Source: an uncultured bacterium (GTDB lineage: Bacteria > Bacteroidota > Bacteroidia > Chitinophagales > CAIOSU01). From it: DNA of 12,284 nucleotides. A program made the translations under genes and the position numbers. Positions 8,201 through 12,284 of this stretch are shown here, piece after piece. The notes beneath the pieces were generated by a model. It was not told where the DNA came from. It did not search any database and saw only the letters and a program-made list of their open reading frames with translations. The stretch covers positions 1 through 12,284 of the forward strand of contig CAIOSU010000105.1 in assembly GCA_903861055.1 (NCBI GenBank). The letters run 5' to 3'. Every line of letters starts with the position of its first letter. The first letter of the stretch is position 1.

Positions 8201-9213
8201 CCTGTACCGCCAGTATTACCGTTGTTTTGTGCTGAACCACCACCACCAGAGGTGCCAGCAGTTGCACCACCTCCGCCAACTCCGCCTAGTCCGCCATTTC
8301 CGCCACTTCTATTTTCGCTGGCACCTGCACCACCAGAACCGCCACCGCCGCCTGCGCGTGGATTTAATGCCGTGCCACCGGTGCTGCCACCAGCAGCTGT
8401 TTGAAAAGGTGTATAGTTTGTAGTAGCTGAACCAGCGCCTGCTCCTATGCCTGCACCTGCGCCACCAAAACCTCCATTCCCGTTATGGCCTTGCCCCAAA
8501 GCGCCGCTGTAGTTTGCGTCATTTAAATCGTCATCATCGCACTCACCGCCACCGCCAATTTGCGCATTGCTGCCAGTACTGCCGTCATAAAGGTCATTTA
8601 CCGGGTCGTATCCAGGTGTTGCACCCACGCCATTAGAGCCAGCACTAGCAGGGCCTGAAAAAACCGTGCAGCGAGTAACAGCATAATTGTTACAATTGCG
8701 AACATATATGCCATACACTGACTGTCCACGGCTATCGGTTGTACCTAATGCCGCGGCAACGTTTATGGTCATATCTTGCAAGCTCCAGTTGTTTACACCA
8801 ACTGCCCTAAAGCCCAAATTATGACCTACGTTTACACTAAAAGGCGGGCCCAGAGCCACTACCTCGTTACCGCTCATTGATAGGCTAGTAATAGCATCGC
8901 TGCGTTTTTGCCAATTGCCGTTGCCATCAATGCGATAGCCACCTTCAATTTTTACGTTCGTCACTATATTTATTACCGAAGCCACATTGTAGCTTCCTTC
9001 TAACATACGTACATACTGTCTTGTGCCGCTTACAAGTGTAAGAGCAGTAATTAACGAGGTGGGCTGTGCTATTGTTCCAGCACTGCCGCTGCCGCTTGGC
9101 GACACATAAATAATGTCGCAGGGTTGTTGGGCAAGTGTTACAGATGAGATAAATGCCATGCACATAGCAAGGCAGAGGCTGAGAAGCCTACTGTGTGGCG
9201 ATAGTGGGTTCAT
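5266..9213 (-). CDS. Large secreted surface protein: beta-helix, glycine-rich loops, Ig-like and SprB repeats, T9SS type B sorting domain
   Basis: The 1315-residue product begins with a signal peptide (about 1-28, ending 'SVTLAQ'). Residues 33-185 look like the opening turns of a right-handed parallel beta-helix ('IYVSPSGSGSAGT', then 'GIYVRNCNNYAVTRCTVFSG' at 168-187). A very glycine-rich stretch (about 214-500) is broken by one more beta-helix-like turn at 421-446. Ig-like segments follow (about 530-600, 605-692, 695-764), then five SprB-type repeats (about 766-1140), another Ig/PKD-like domain (about 1148-1226) and the gliding-motility-associated C-terminal domain (1228-1315). The sorting domain marks it as a T9SS type B cargo, probably attached at the cell surface or released. 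I infer an adhesin or structural surface protein. It sits directly before its likely exporter genes (PorP/SprF, PorE-like). No enzymatic motif is visible. The ATG at 9213 is chosen because it gives a proper signal peptide. Confidence 0.93.
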   Translation of the reverse strand: MNPLSPHSRLLSLCLAMCMAFISSVTLAQQPCDIIYVSPSGSGSAGTIAQPTSLITALTLVSGTRQYVRMLEGSYNVASVINIVTNVKIEGGYRIDGNGNWQKRSDAITSLSMSGNEVVALGPPFSVNVGHNLGFRAVGVNNWSLQDMTINVAAALGTTDSRGQSVYGIYVRNCNNYAVTRCTVFSGPASAGSNGVGATPGYDPVNDLYDGSTGSNAQIGGGGECDDDDLNDANYSGALGQGHNGNGGFGGAGAGIGAGAGSATTNYTPFQTAAGGSTGGTALNPRAGGGGGSGGAGASENRSGGNGGLGGVGGGGATAGTSGGGGSAQNNGNTGGTGGSGINGTDGANGPAGLLDDYYVPGAQASAGTNGTGGAGGGGGGGGGGQGGAFVIDGSGGGGGGGGGGGQGGQGGLGAFGGGSSIAIYIVNSNGLVTDCVVQNGSAGSGGTGGAGGSGGVGGQPGQGGLNACGTTNNEVGDGAPGGRGGAGGVGGKGGNGQPGVSHPIYDNVNGITAGTSIPQPTVLTVNYLNGAGCSNSEITITKQTGNWNLTGGAAFINDLNPLNSSYNNTSTPALVSFPNAGSFDIGVNGGVFKNFVTITVNRPLPAITSNVPGTLCSGGTFNLATTTAADEYQWIIYPTSGIPSSPIYTSSVQNPGAISSITAAGSYYLRLRTRTECCGWSVPVYQTIQVVNNPTVDAGPNDTLCNGGSAVLTANGTGTFAWSDNQTGNPITISPASTTLYTVTLTNSNGCTATDTVRVIVSPLIVTIDSVRAVDCNGNATGEVFITPSGTGPFTYSWSNNTSIKDLTGVGAGSYTVLVTNALGCTATATATVSQPQALFVNAAVAQNVSCNGGNNGAITTTVLGGTPTYNYTWNNAPSVQNPTGLTAGQYTLTVTDNNGCALSDTVVITESGVLTLNANVIDVRCFGGNTGSVSITPSGGTQPFTYAWSSTGNPTSQNLFNLAAGAYEVSVTDANGCSATGNYNVTQPTDLLLITSAVDASCAAGSGGEAAVNVSGGTTPYAYSWNTSPVQTTATATGLRPGTYTVLVSDSNDCVKTADVVVSTSGSFELSLDLQDVGCPGADNGKATATIVGGTTPFTYNWSNNPAQPGSINANLASGNYGVTVTDANGCLQSQNFFIDQNLALTVEIGVGVVTLAPGESAALDPTVSRTGNYTYTWTPSAGIDDPTVLSVTANPLETTTYTVTVQEANSPCLATDTVRVIVSNLYIVPTLFSPNGDGLNDGFEVLRRQDVELLEFEIYNRWGNKVFSELNQPWDGKLDGKEQPIGTYVYRAVLRLPDGSDKAISGDITLIR
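5269..5532 (-). other. T9SS type B C-terminal sorting domain (gliding motility-associated, CHU_C type)
   Basis: This is the part of the large surface protein that encodes residues 1228-1315. It carries the full family signature: 'PTLFSPNGDGLNDGFEV' (1232-1248), 'FEIYNRWGNKVF' (1259-1270), 'PWDGK' (1276-1280), 'PIGTYVYRAVL' (1287-1297) and the short final strand 'GDITLIR'. Domains of this kind direct proteins through the type IX translocon, and unlike type A domains they need a SprF-like outer-membrane partner, which is the next gene. The domain is intact and lies at the very end, as required for function. Confidence 0.95.
5794..6918 (-). repeat. Five tandem SprB-type repeats within the surface protein
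   Basis: Residues about 766-1140 consist of five copies of a 70-75-residue unit. Each begins with a conserved Cys-x-Gly type turn ('VDCNGNATG', 'VSCNGGNNG', 'VRCFGGNTG', 'ASCAAGSGG', 'VGCPGADNG'), continues with 'GG(T)xPFTYxW(S/N)' and ends with 'AGxYxVxVTDxxGC'. Cysteine pairs are 777/826, 852/902, 927/979, 1004/1056 and 1081/1133, a spacing of 49-52 residues, suggesting one disulfide per repeat once exported. These match the SprB repeat family found in the mobile surface adhesin of gliding Bacteroidota. The copies differ clearly from each other, so the array is old rather than a recent expansion. Confidence 0.9.
7714..8574 (-). repeat. Glycine-rich region of the surface protein
   Basis: This encodes residues about 214-500, dominated by Gly with Ala, Ser, Asn, Thr and Gln in GG-x-GG-x patterns such as 'GGTGGAGGSGGVGG' (446-459) and 'GGRGGAGGVGGKGGNGQPG' (482-500). 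It contains runs of 10 (376-385) and 11 (396-406) consecutive glycines. It is not a collagen Gly-x-Y array. An ordinary beta-helix-like segment (421-446) splits it in two. Such patterns are known from PGRS domains and from polyglycine-II folds; whether this region folds that way is inference. Confidence 0.85.
7997..8088. repeat. GCC/GGC triplet-repeat tracts encoding poly-glycine
   Basis: Two tracts of almost pure CCG/GCC triplets on the plus strand (about 7997-8028 and 8059-8088) encode the two poly-Gly runs on the minus strand. Both are interrupted by ACC triplets (GGT glycine codons). Because the unit is three bases, slippage would lengthen or shorten the glycine run without a frameshift. 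The local GC content is far above that of the flanks. Confidence 0.8.
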
Positions 9214-9292
9214 AGTTTGGTCAATTAGTTGCTTGCGCAGCTCGAAGCTATCAATATTTTAGGATATTTTCTTGAGTTAACAATATGTTCAC

Positions 9293-10255
9293 TTAAGGTT
9301 TAGGCAATTTCTTAACTGGTGGTGCTGGTGCTTTATAATCTGGATTGATGGTGATAACCAACTTTGCTACTTTCCCTCCACTAAAAAATATATTTACACG
9401 CGATGGGCCATAATTATAAAAAACAGATGCCCCTTCGCCACCAGCAGGTGCTCCCAATTTTTGGGTTACGGCATCCCTATTATCCTGTAGTTTCAATCCG
9501 TAGGGCAGCGGATATTTGAAAGCACCAGTAACCTCGCCTTGCGAAGTAGTCTGTCCTTCGGCATAAACAGTAAGCTCTTGTACTATACCCGAGTAGTCGG
9601 TTACTACTTCCAAGCCATTGCCAGCGTATATTATATGCGTTTTGTCGGCATAACTATGGTAGGTTTCAAACAATTCTATCAGCTTTTGCAATTCAAGATT
9701 GGCCTTAGACTTCTTTACGATGTAAAGCAAACTCTCTCCCTTAAAGGTGCTTTTGTTGGTCGTTCCATCTTCCATCAAATCGCCACTACCGCCCTCAACC
9801 AAAATTACTGACAAGCTAATGAGTCTTCCTGAAATATACTCGGCATTCAGTTTGTAGCTATCAAAATTGTTGAGCTCAAATTGTTTGTAGATAAAGTAGG
9901 TTGTCGAAACCTCGCCATCTACTTCTAGTCCATCGCCAATTTTCTTTTTGGCTTGCACTATCTTATCCTCAAAGTTTAGCTCTTTAGGTAGTTTGCCTTG
10001 AAATTGTTGAATATTGGCACCCCAAGGATTGTCTTTATTGAATAATTCAATGCGCACGAGCTTAGTATCGGGGTTGTAGTGAAGCTTTATGCCGCGGGCC
10101 TCATAATTGCCGCCGATATAGCTCTCTAAGGATTGGATTTGAGGGCTTGGCTGAAGTTGCCCAAGCAGCGCTGTTAGCTCATCGCCTTGCACGGGCGGTT
10201 GCCCATATAGCAAAACCGAAATAGTAAGGGACAAGAATAGAAAAAGTAGTTTCAT
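9293..10255 (-). CDS. Secreted protein of unknown function with internal duplication
   Basis: I do not recognise a named family for this 320-residue protein. It has a signal peptide (about 1-18, ending 'VLLYGQ') with no lipobox cysteine, so it is likely periplasmic or secreted. Two related halves can be seen. The first (about 45-155) has 'GIKLHYNPDTKLVRIELF', then 'FQGKLPKELNFEDKIVQAKK' and 'LISLSVIL'; the second (about 205-304) has 'GLEVVTDYSGIVQELTVY', then 'FKYPLPYGLKLQDNRDAVTQ' plus 'KLGAP', and 'VAKLVITI'. The core 'LP-x-x-L-x-(F/L)-x-D ... KxG' resembles a motif often seen in small secreted or lipoprotein alpha/beta domains, but that is only a resemblance. The C-terminus is a Pro/Lys-rich tail. 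It lies 79 nt upstream of the surface-protein gene on the same strand and may be part of the same transcript, which would suggest a role in its folding or display; this is inference. Confidence 0.8.
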   Translation of the reverse strand: MKLLFLFLSLTISVLLYGQPPVQGDELTALLGQLQPSPQIQSLESYIGGNYEARGIKLHYNPDTKLVRIELFNKDNPWGANIQQFQGKLPKELNFEDKIVQAKKKIGDGLEVDGEVSTTYFIYKQFELNNFDSYKLNAEYISGRLISLSVILVEGGSGDLMEDGTTNKSTFKGESLLYIVKKSKANLELQKLIELFETYHSYADKTHIIYAGNGLEVVTDYSGIVQELTVYAEGQTTSQGEVTGAFKYPLPYGLKLQDNRDAVTQKLGAPAGGEGASVFYNYGPSRVNIFFSGGKVAKLVITINPDYKAPAPPVKKLPKP

Positions 10256-10278
10256 TTATTTGCATTGGGTATGGTGTA

Positions 10279-10286
10279 CAAAATAA
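10279..10286 (-). promoter_or_regulatory. Possible Bacteroidota-type -7 element upstream of the secreted-protein gene
   Basis: On the minus strand TTATTTTG matches the Bacteroidota -7 consensus TAnnTTTG at five of six fixed positions and lies 23 nt before the ATG at 10255. A T-rich GTTTTT about 19 nt further upstream could serve as a weak -33 element. It would start a transcript separate from the ars operon. AT-rich DNA produces such matches by chance. Confidence 0.3.
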
Positions 10287-10329
10287 GGGTTTTTAGGAGG
10301 GAATAAAAACCAGTATTTGTCAACCTATT

Positions 10330-10351
10330 GTGCGAAAAGTTTTAATCGCAC
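10330..10351. repeat. Inverted repeat (6-bp arms) between arsC and the secreted-protein gene
   Basis: Perfect arms GTGCGA and TCGCAC flank a 10-base AT-rich loop, 18 nt after the arsC stop in the direction of transcription. The hairpin could mark the 3' end of the ars transcript, but no T-run follows it on the minus strand, so it is not a convincing intrinsic terminator. A protein-binding dyad is the alternative. Confidence 0.4.
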
Positions 10352-10368
10352 TATGCCCGAGTATGAGT

Positions 10369-10755
10369 TTATAACTTATCTATAAGCTCTTTTACCTTAA
10401 TACCAATAAAATCGCGGATGATGCGAAACTCTTCAGGGGTGAGATGTTTAGGGTCGGGTATTTGCCAGTCTTCACGCACTTTGGCAGGCACAAAAGGGCA
10501 GTCGTCGCCACAGCCCATACTTATAACATATTCCCACTCCCCTGCCGGAATATTATCGATATGTTCTGATTTGTGGGTGCCGAGGTCATAGCCTAGCTCT
10601 GCCATAAACTCAATGGCGCGAGGGTTTACCTTACCCGATGCCTTGCTACCAGCACTATAGGCTTCTACCTTGCCTTGGCCATAAATGTGCGCAAACGCCT
10701 CGGCCATTTGGCTGCGGTTGCTATTTTCAATACAAACGAACAATATGCGCTTCAT
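10369..10755 (-). CDS. arsC: Arsenate reductase, low-molecular-weight phosphatase family
   Basis: The 128-residue cytoplasmic enzyme reduces arsenate to arsenite. It has the LMW protein tyrosine phosphatase fold, as in the thioredoxin-linked ArsC of Bacillus subtilis and plasmid pI258. The P-loop is 'CIENSNRS' (8-15) with the nucleophile Cys8 and Arg14. Further landmarks are 'YSAGSKASGKVNPRAIEFM' (33-51) and the redox segment 'MGCGDDCPFVP' (80-90) with Cys82 and Cys86. The 'PDP' at 100-102 supplies the catalytic Asp101. Three cysteines in these positions support the intramolecular disulfide relay rather than a pure phosphatase. The Cys82-Cys86 spacing is shorter than the Cys82-Cys89 of the B. 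subtilis/pI258 enzymes, a variant that could use a different electron donor. It follows the aquaporin gene by 9 nt and is last in the ars operon. Confidence 0.92.
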   Translation of the reverse strand: MKRILFVCIENSNRSQMAEAFAHIYGQGKVEAYSAGSKASGKVNPRAIEFMAELGYDLGTHKSEHIDNIPAGEWEYVISMGCGDDCPFVPAKVREDWQIPDPKHLTPEEFRIIRDFIGIKVKELIDKL

Positions 10756-10764
10756 AGCTGATAA

Positions 10765-11427
10765 TTATCCAACGTAGGGAGTCTTTTCCTTAAATAATGC
10801 TGTCCAAAAAGCCACCGCCAGCAAGGCCCCTGAAGTTGGGGCCGCAAGATACAGCCACAGGTGTTCAACATTGCCGCTTACCAATGCTGGCGCAAGCGAA
10901 CGGGCTGGATTCATGCTTGCGCCGGTAAGCGAACCCGCGAACAAAGCCTCTAACATTACAAACATCCCAATAGCCAAACCTGCCATTATACCAGTTTCTT
11001 TAGCGCCTGTTGATAGTAGCAATATGACAAGCATTAACATAAACGTAAGCATCACTTCCAATACAAACGACTGCCAAATACCGATACTTGGTACAGTTGC
11101 CCCTAATGAAGTTGTATCGTCAGGAAACAAAGCAATTAATAACAAACTAGCAGCTATAGCACCAAGGCACTGACTAATGATGTAGGGCAATACATCCTTC
11201 CAAGCAAAACTACCAGTTACGGCAAAAGCCAACGTAACAGCGGGATTAATGTGCGCCCCTGAAATAGGTCCAAACGCATAAATTATGGCCATTACTAAAG
11301 CGCCAAACACGATTGAAATACCCATTGGGGTAACCGAACCGCCTGAAAAACCATTGGCAACTACCGCACCTGTGCCACAAAACATTAGTATAAAAGTGGC
11401 TAAAAACTCTGATAAGCTACGACGCAT
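10765..11427 (-). CDS. MIP-family channel (aquaporin), probable arsenite exit channel of the AqpS type
   Basis: The 220-residue protein has six hydrophobic segments and two half-helices with NPA motifs, 'GAHINPAVTLA' (58-68) and 'GASMNPARSLAPA' (169-181), the defining features of aquaporins and glyceroporins. Aligned by eye to E. coli AqpZ, the selectivity filter reads Phe41, Ala161, Ala170, Arg176, whereas AqpZ has Phe, His, Thr, Arg. Losing the His and gaining small residues should widen the pore for solutes such as glycerol or As(OH)3. In Sinorhizobium meliloti the ars operon channel AqpS lets arsenite made by ArsC flow out; its place here between arsI and arsC suggests the same. The ATG at 11427 is chosen because it overlaps the arsI stop as TAATG and lies 11 nt after a GGAGGT; an ATG at 11436 would add three residues. 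Confidence 0.92.
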   Translation of the reverse strand: MRRSLSEFLATFILMFCGTGAVVANGFSGGSVTPMGISIVFGALVMAIIYAFGPISGAHINPAVTLAFAVTGSFAWKDVLPYIISQCLGAIAASLLLIALFPDDTTSLGATVPSIGIWQSFVLEVMLTFMLMLVILLLSTGAKETGIMAGLAIGMFVMLEALFAGSLTGASMNPARSLAPALVSGNVEHLWLYLAAPTSGALLAVAFWTALFKEKTPYVG

Positions 11428-11966
11428 TAACAACATCCACCTCCGGGTTTACAGCGCGACGTATCGGCTGGGGTTAAAACATTAATTTCAGTTAACTGCA
11501 CCACCACTTTGGCAGCTTTAGTCTCGGCTTGTGGCATACAACATGCTGCGGCTTCGGTATTAGAATAGTGCGGGTCGTTAAACTCCGAATCGGCATGAAA
11601 ATAATAAACTTCCCAATGCACGCCGTCTGGGTCGGTAGCCCAAAACTTATCTTGCACGGCATAACAGCAAGCGGTGCCCATTTCTTCTAAGCTTACCAAG
11701 TTGTGTACTTTCATGGCTGCCATGCGCTCTTCCACTTCGGCTTTGGTCTCCAACTGAAAACCTAAATGCCCGAAATTGGCTTGCACCCTTTCTGGATTCT
11801 CCACAAACGATATGATTAAAGAGGGGCTTTCCAAAGTGTATTTAGCATAGAAAGGCTTTACCTTACTTGGTTCCTGACCAAAAAAGGCATTATAAAACTT
11901 AACCGTTTGCTCTATGTTTTTTACATACAGGCTAACGTGCATCCTAGGGAATGGGTTATTACTCAT
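11427..11966 (-). CDS. arsI: ArsI/CadI-family non-haem Fe(II) dioxygenase (C-As lyase), VOC fold
   Basis: The 179-residue protein belongs to the glyoxalase/VOC superfamily. ArsI cleaves the carbon-arsenic bond of trivalent organoarsenicals such as methylarsenite, giving arsenite. Numbering from the ATG at 11966, the likely iron ligands are His10 ('MHVSLYV'), His67 ('FGHLGFQ') and Glu119 ('HWEVYY'). The vicinal Cys100-Cys101 in 'MGTACCYAVQDKFWATDPDG' (96-115) is the family's arsenic-binding pair. Typical N-terminal family features include 'YVKNIEQTVKFYNAFFG' (14-30). The cysteine-rich C-terminal tail (Cys142-143, Cys172, Cys178-179) is also usual for ArsI/CadI proteins and may help capture metalloid. 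The open frame reaches a TTG at 12002, but the first ATG is at 11966 and the extension has no family likeness. The gene is next to arsR and overlaps the aquaporin gene. A general cadmium- or arsenic-responsive role (CadI-like) is the alternative. Confidence 0.88.
   Translation of the reverse strand: MSNNPFPRMHVSLYVKNIEQTVKFYNAFFGQEPSKVKPFYAKYTLESPSLIISFVENPERVQANFGHLGFQLETKAEVEERMAAMKVHNLVSLEEMGTACCYAVQDKFWATDPDGVHWEVYYFHADSEFNDPHYSNTEAAACCMPQAETKAAKVVVQLTEINVLTPADTSRCKPGGGCC
11439..11444 (-). promoter_or_regulatory. Shine-Dalgarno-like GGAGGT inside the end of arsI
   Basis: A perfect GGAGGT lies 11 nt before the ATG at 11427 and only 2 nt before the ATG at 11436, so it favours the downstream start of the channel gene. 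It also encodes the glycines of the arsI C-terminal Gly-Gly-Gly-Cys-Cys, and Bacteroidota rarely depend on Shine-Dalgarno pairing, so it may be fortuitous. Confidence 0.35.
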
Positions 11967-12010
11967 GGTACGTAGTTTTAAAAATAGGATATTTAATGGC
12001 AATTTTTACA

Positions 12011-12026
12011 ATCGCAATATTACGAT
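12011..12026. promoter_or_regulatory. Candidate ArsR operator palindrome
   Basis: ATCGCAATATTACGAT is a 16-bp dyad with a single mismatched pair: half-sites ATCGCAAT and ATCGTAAT. It lies in the 79-nt gap between arsR and arsI, centred about 52 bp upstream of the arsI ATG, where a bound repressor would block transcription of arsI, the channel gene and arsC. ArsR/SmtB repressors typically bind AT-rich palindromes of this size. No convincing -33/-7 promoter pair could be placed around it. Confidence 0.5.
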
Positions 12027-12045
12027 AGCTTTTAACAAAAAAATA

Positions 12046-12284
12046 TTAACAGCAATCTGGCCCACAACTTCCCTTAGTTGCCGTTAGCAATTGCTGCAAA
12101 TCATTGCTTACCAAACCAAATGAAACTGTATTAATGCAATAACAGGTTTTAGGCCCATCAATTTGCCCACGAATCAAACCCGCCTCTTTTAACTCTTTCA
12201 AATGCTGCGAAATAGTGCTTTGCGACAAATCCAGCTCTTCTACAATATCTCCGCAAATACAATCACGTTGTTTAAGTAAATCAA
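12046..12284 (-). CDS. arsR: ArsR-family metalloregulatory repressor, C-terminal part (start beyond window)
   Basis: Seventy-eight C-terminal residues are present; the 5' end lies outside the window, with the frame open to the edge. The visible part begins in the helix holding a Cys-x-Cys site ('QRDCICGDIVEEL'), which occupies the position of the arsenite-binding 'ELCVCDL' helix of E. coli ArsR. The recognition helix 'LSQSTISQHLKELKEAGLI' and the wing ('GPKTCYCIN') of a winged helix-turn-helix follow. Extra cysteines lie in the wing (Cys-Tyr-Cys) and at the end ('GSCGPDCC'). ArsR repressors leave DNA when As(III) binds and so switch on resistance genes. The gene is 79 nt upstream of arsI on the same strand and is probably the first or an early gene of the ars operon. 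Apparent starts near 12228 are not real, because the domain continues upstream without a break. Confidence 0.92.
   Translation of the reverse strand, partial: DLLKQRDCICGDIVEELDLSQSTISQHLKELKEAGLIRGQIDGPKTCYCINTVSFGLVSNDLQQLLTATKGSCGPDCC

Noticed and set aside
7727..8423. Proline-rich and His/Arg-rich open frames on the plus strand opposite the glycine-rich region
   Set aside because: They are the complement of GGN/GCC-rich glycine codons (CCN = Pro), overlap the well-supported minus-strand gene entirely and have no recognisable domain.
5794..8574. CRISPR array or DNA-level repeat locus
   Set aside because: The repetition is at protein level (SprB-type repeats, glycine codons) inside one open frame; there are no identical repeats with uniform spacers.
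9214..9292. Promoter for the large surface-protein gene in the 79-nt gap
   Set aside because: TTG and TAAAATATTG are separated by 19 nt, but the second element is two bases too long to fit the TAnnTTTG consensus, so no call is made.
10256..10368. Intrinsic terminator after arsC
   Set aside because: The inverted repeat in this gap is not followed by a run of T on the minus strand.

Overview
The window reads as chromosomal DNA of a member of the phylum Bacteroidota. The strongest indicators are a PorP/SprF-family outer-membrane protein, a PorE-like TPR/propeller/OmpA protein and a very large secreted protein ending in a type B C-terminal sorting domain, all hallmarks of the type IX secretion system (T9SS) and gliding machinery of that phylum. 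Coding density is high, base composition is moderate to AT-rich between genes, and most starts lack Shine-Dalgarno sequences, which also fits. Genus cannot be assigned from sequence alone.

Layout. Positions 1-140 are non-coding and hold nothing I can name. A membrane-anchored tandem LEA type 2 (WHy-like) protein (141-1046, +) runs tail-to-tail into purT (1043-2215, -), the formate-dependent GAR transformylase of purine synthesis. All remaining genes are on the minus strand. Reading in the direction of transcription, from right to left, they form two blocks.

Block 1 (12284 to 10369) is an arsenic detoxification operon: a partial arsR repressor with a Cys-x-Cys metalloid site, an ArsI/CadI-family dioxygenase with the vicinal cysteine pair that binds trivalent organoarsenicals, an aquaporin of the AqpS type, and a thioredoxin-coupled-type arsenate reductase. 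An imperfect 16-bp palindrome just upstream of the ArsI gene is a good ArsR operator candidate. The likely scheme is that ArsI cleaves methylarsenite to arsenite, ArsC reduces arsenate to arsenite, and the channel lets uncharged As(OH)3 leave the cell. No ArsB or Acr3 pump is visible in the window.

Block 2 (10255 to 1043) starts with a secreted protein of unknown function that contains an internal duplication. It continues with a 1315-residue surface protein (beta-helix start, extremely glycine-rich loops, Ig-like domains, five SprB-type repeats, T9SS type B sorting domain), then its presumed partners PorP/SprF and PorE-like, and finally purT. Spacings of 79, 14, -1 and 10 nt suggest co-transcription of at least the last four genes. 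I infer a dedicated adhesin-plus-export cassette: the SprF-like protein in the outer membrane helps move the type B cargo, and the OmpA-domain protein ties the assembly to peptidoglycan.

The most unusual element is the glycine-rich insertion (about 290 residues) in the large surface protein. It appears to be a giant loop placed between consecutive turns of a parallel beta-helix, with poly-glycine tracts encoded by GCC/GGC triplet repeats that could vary in length without breaking the frame.
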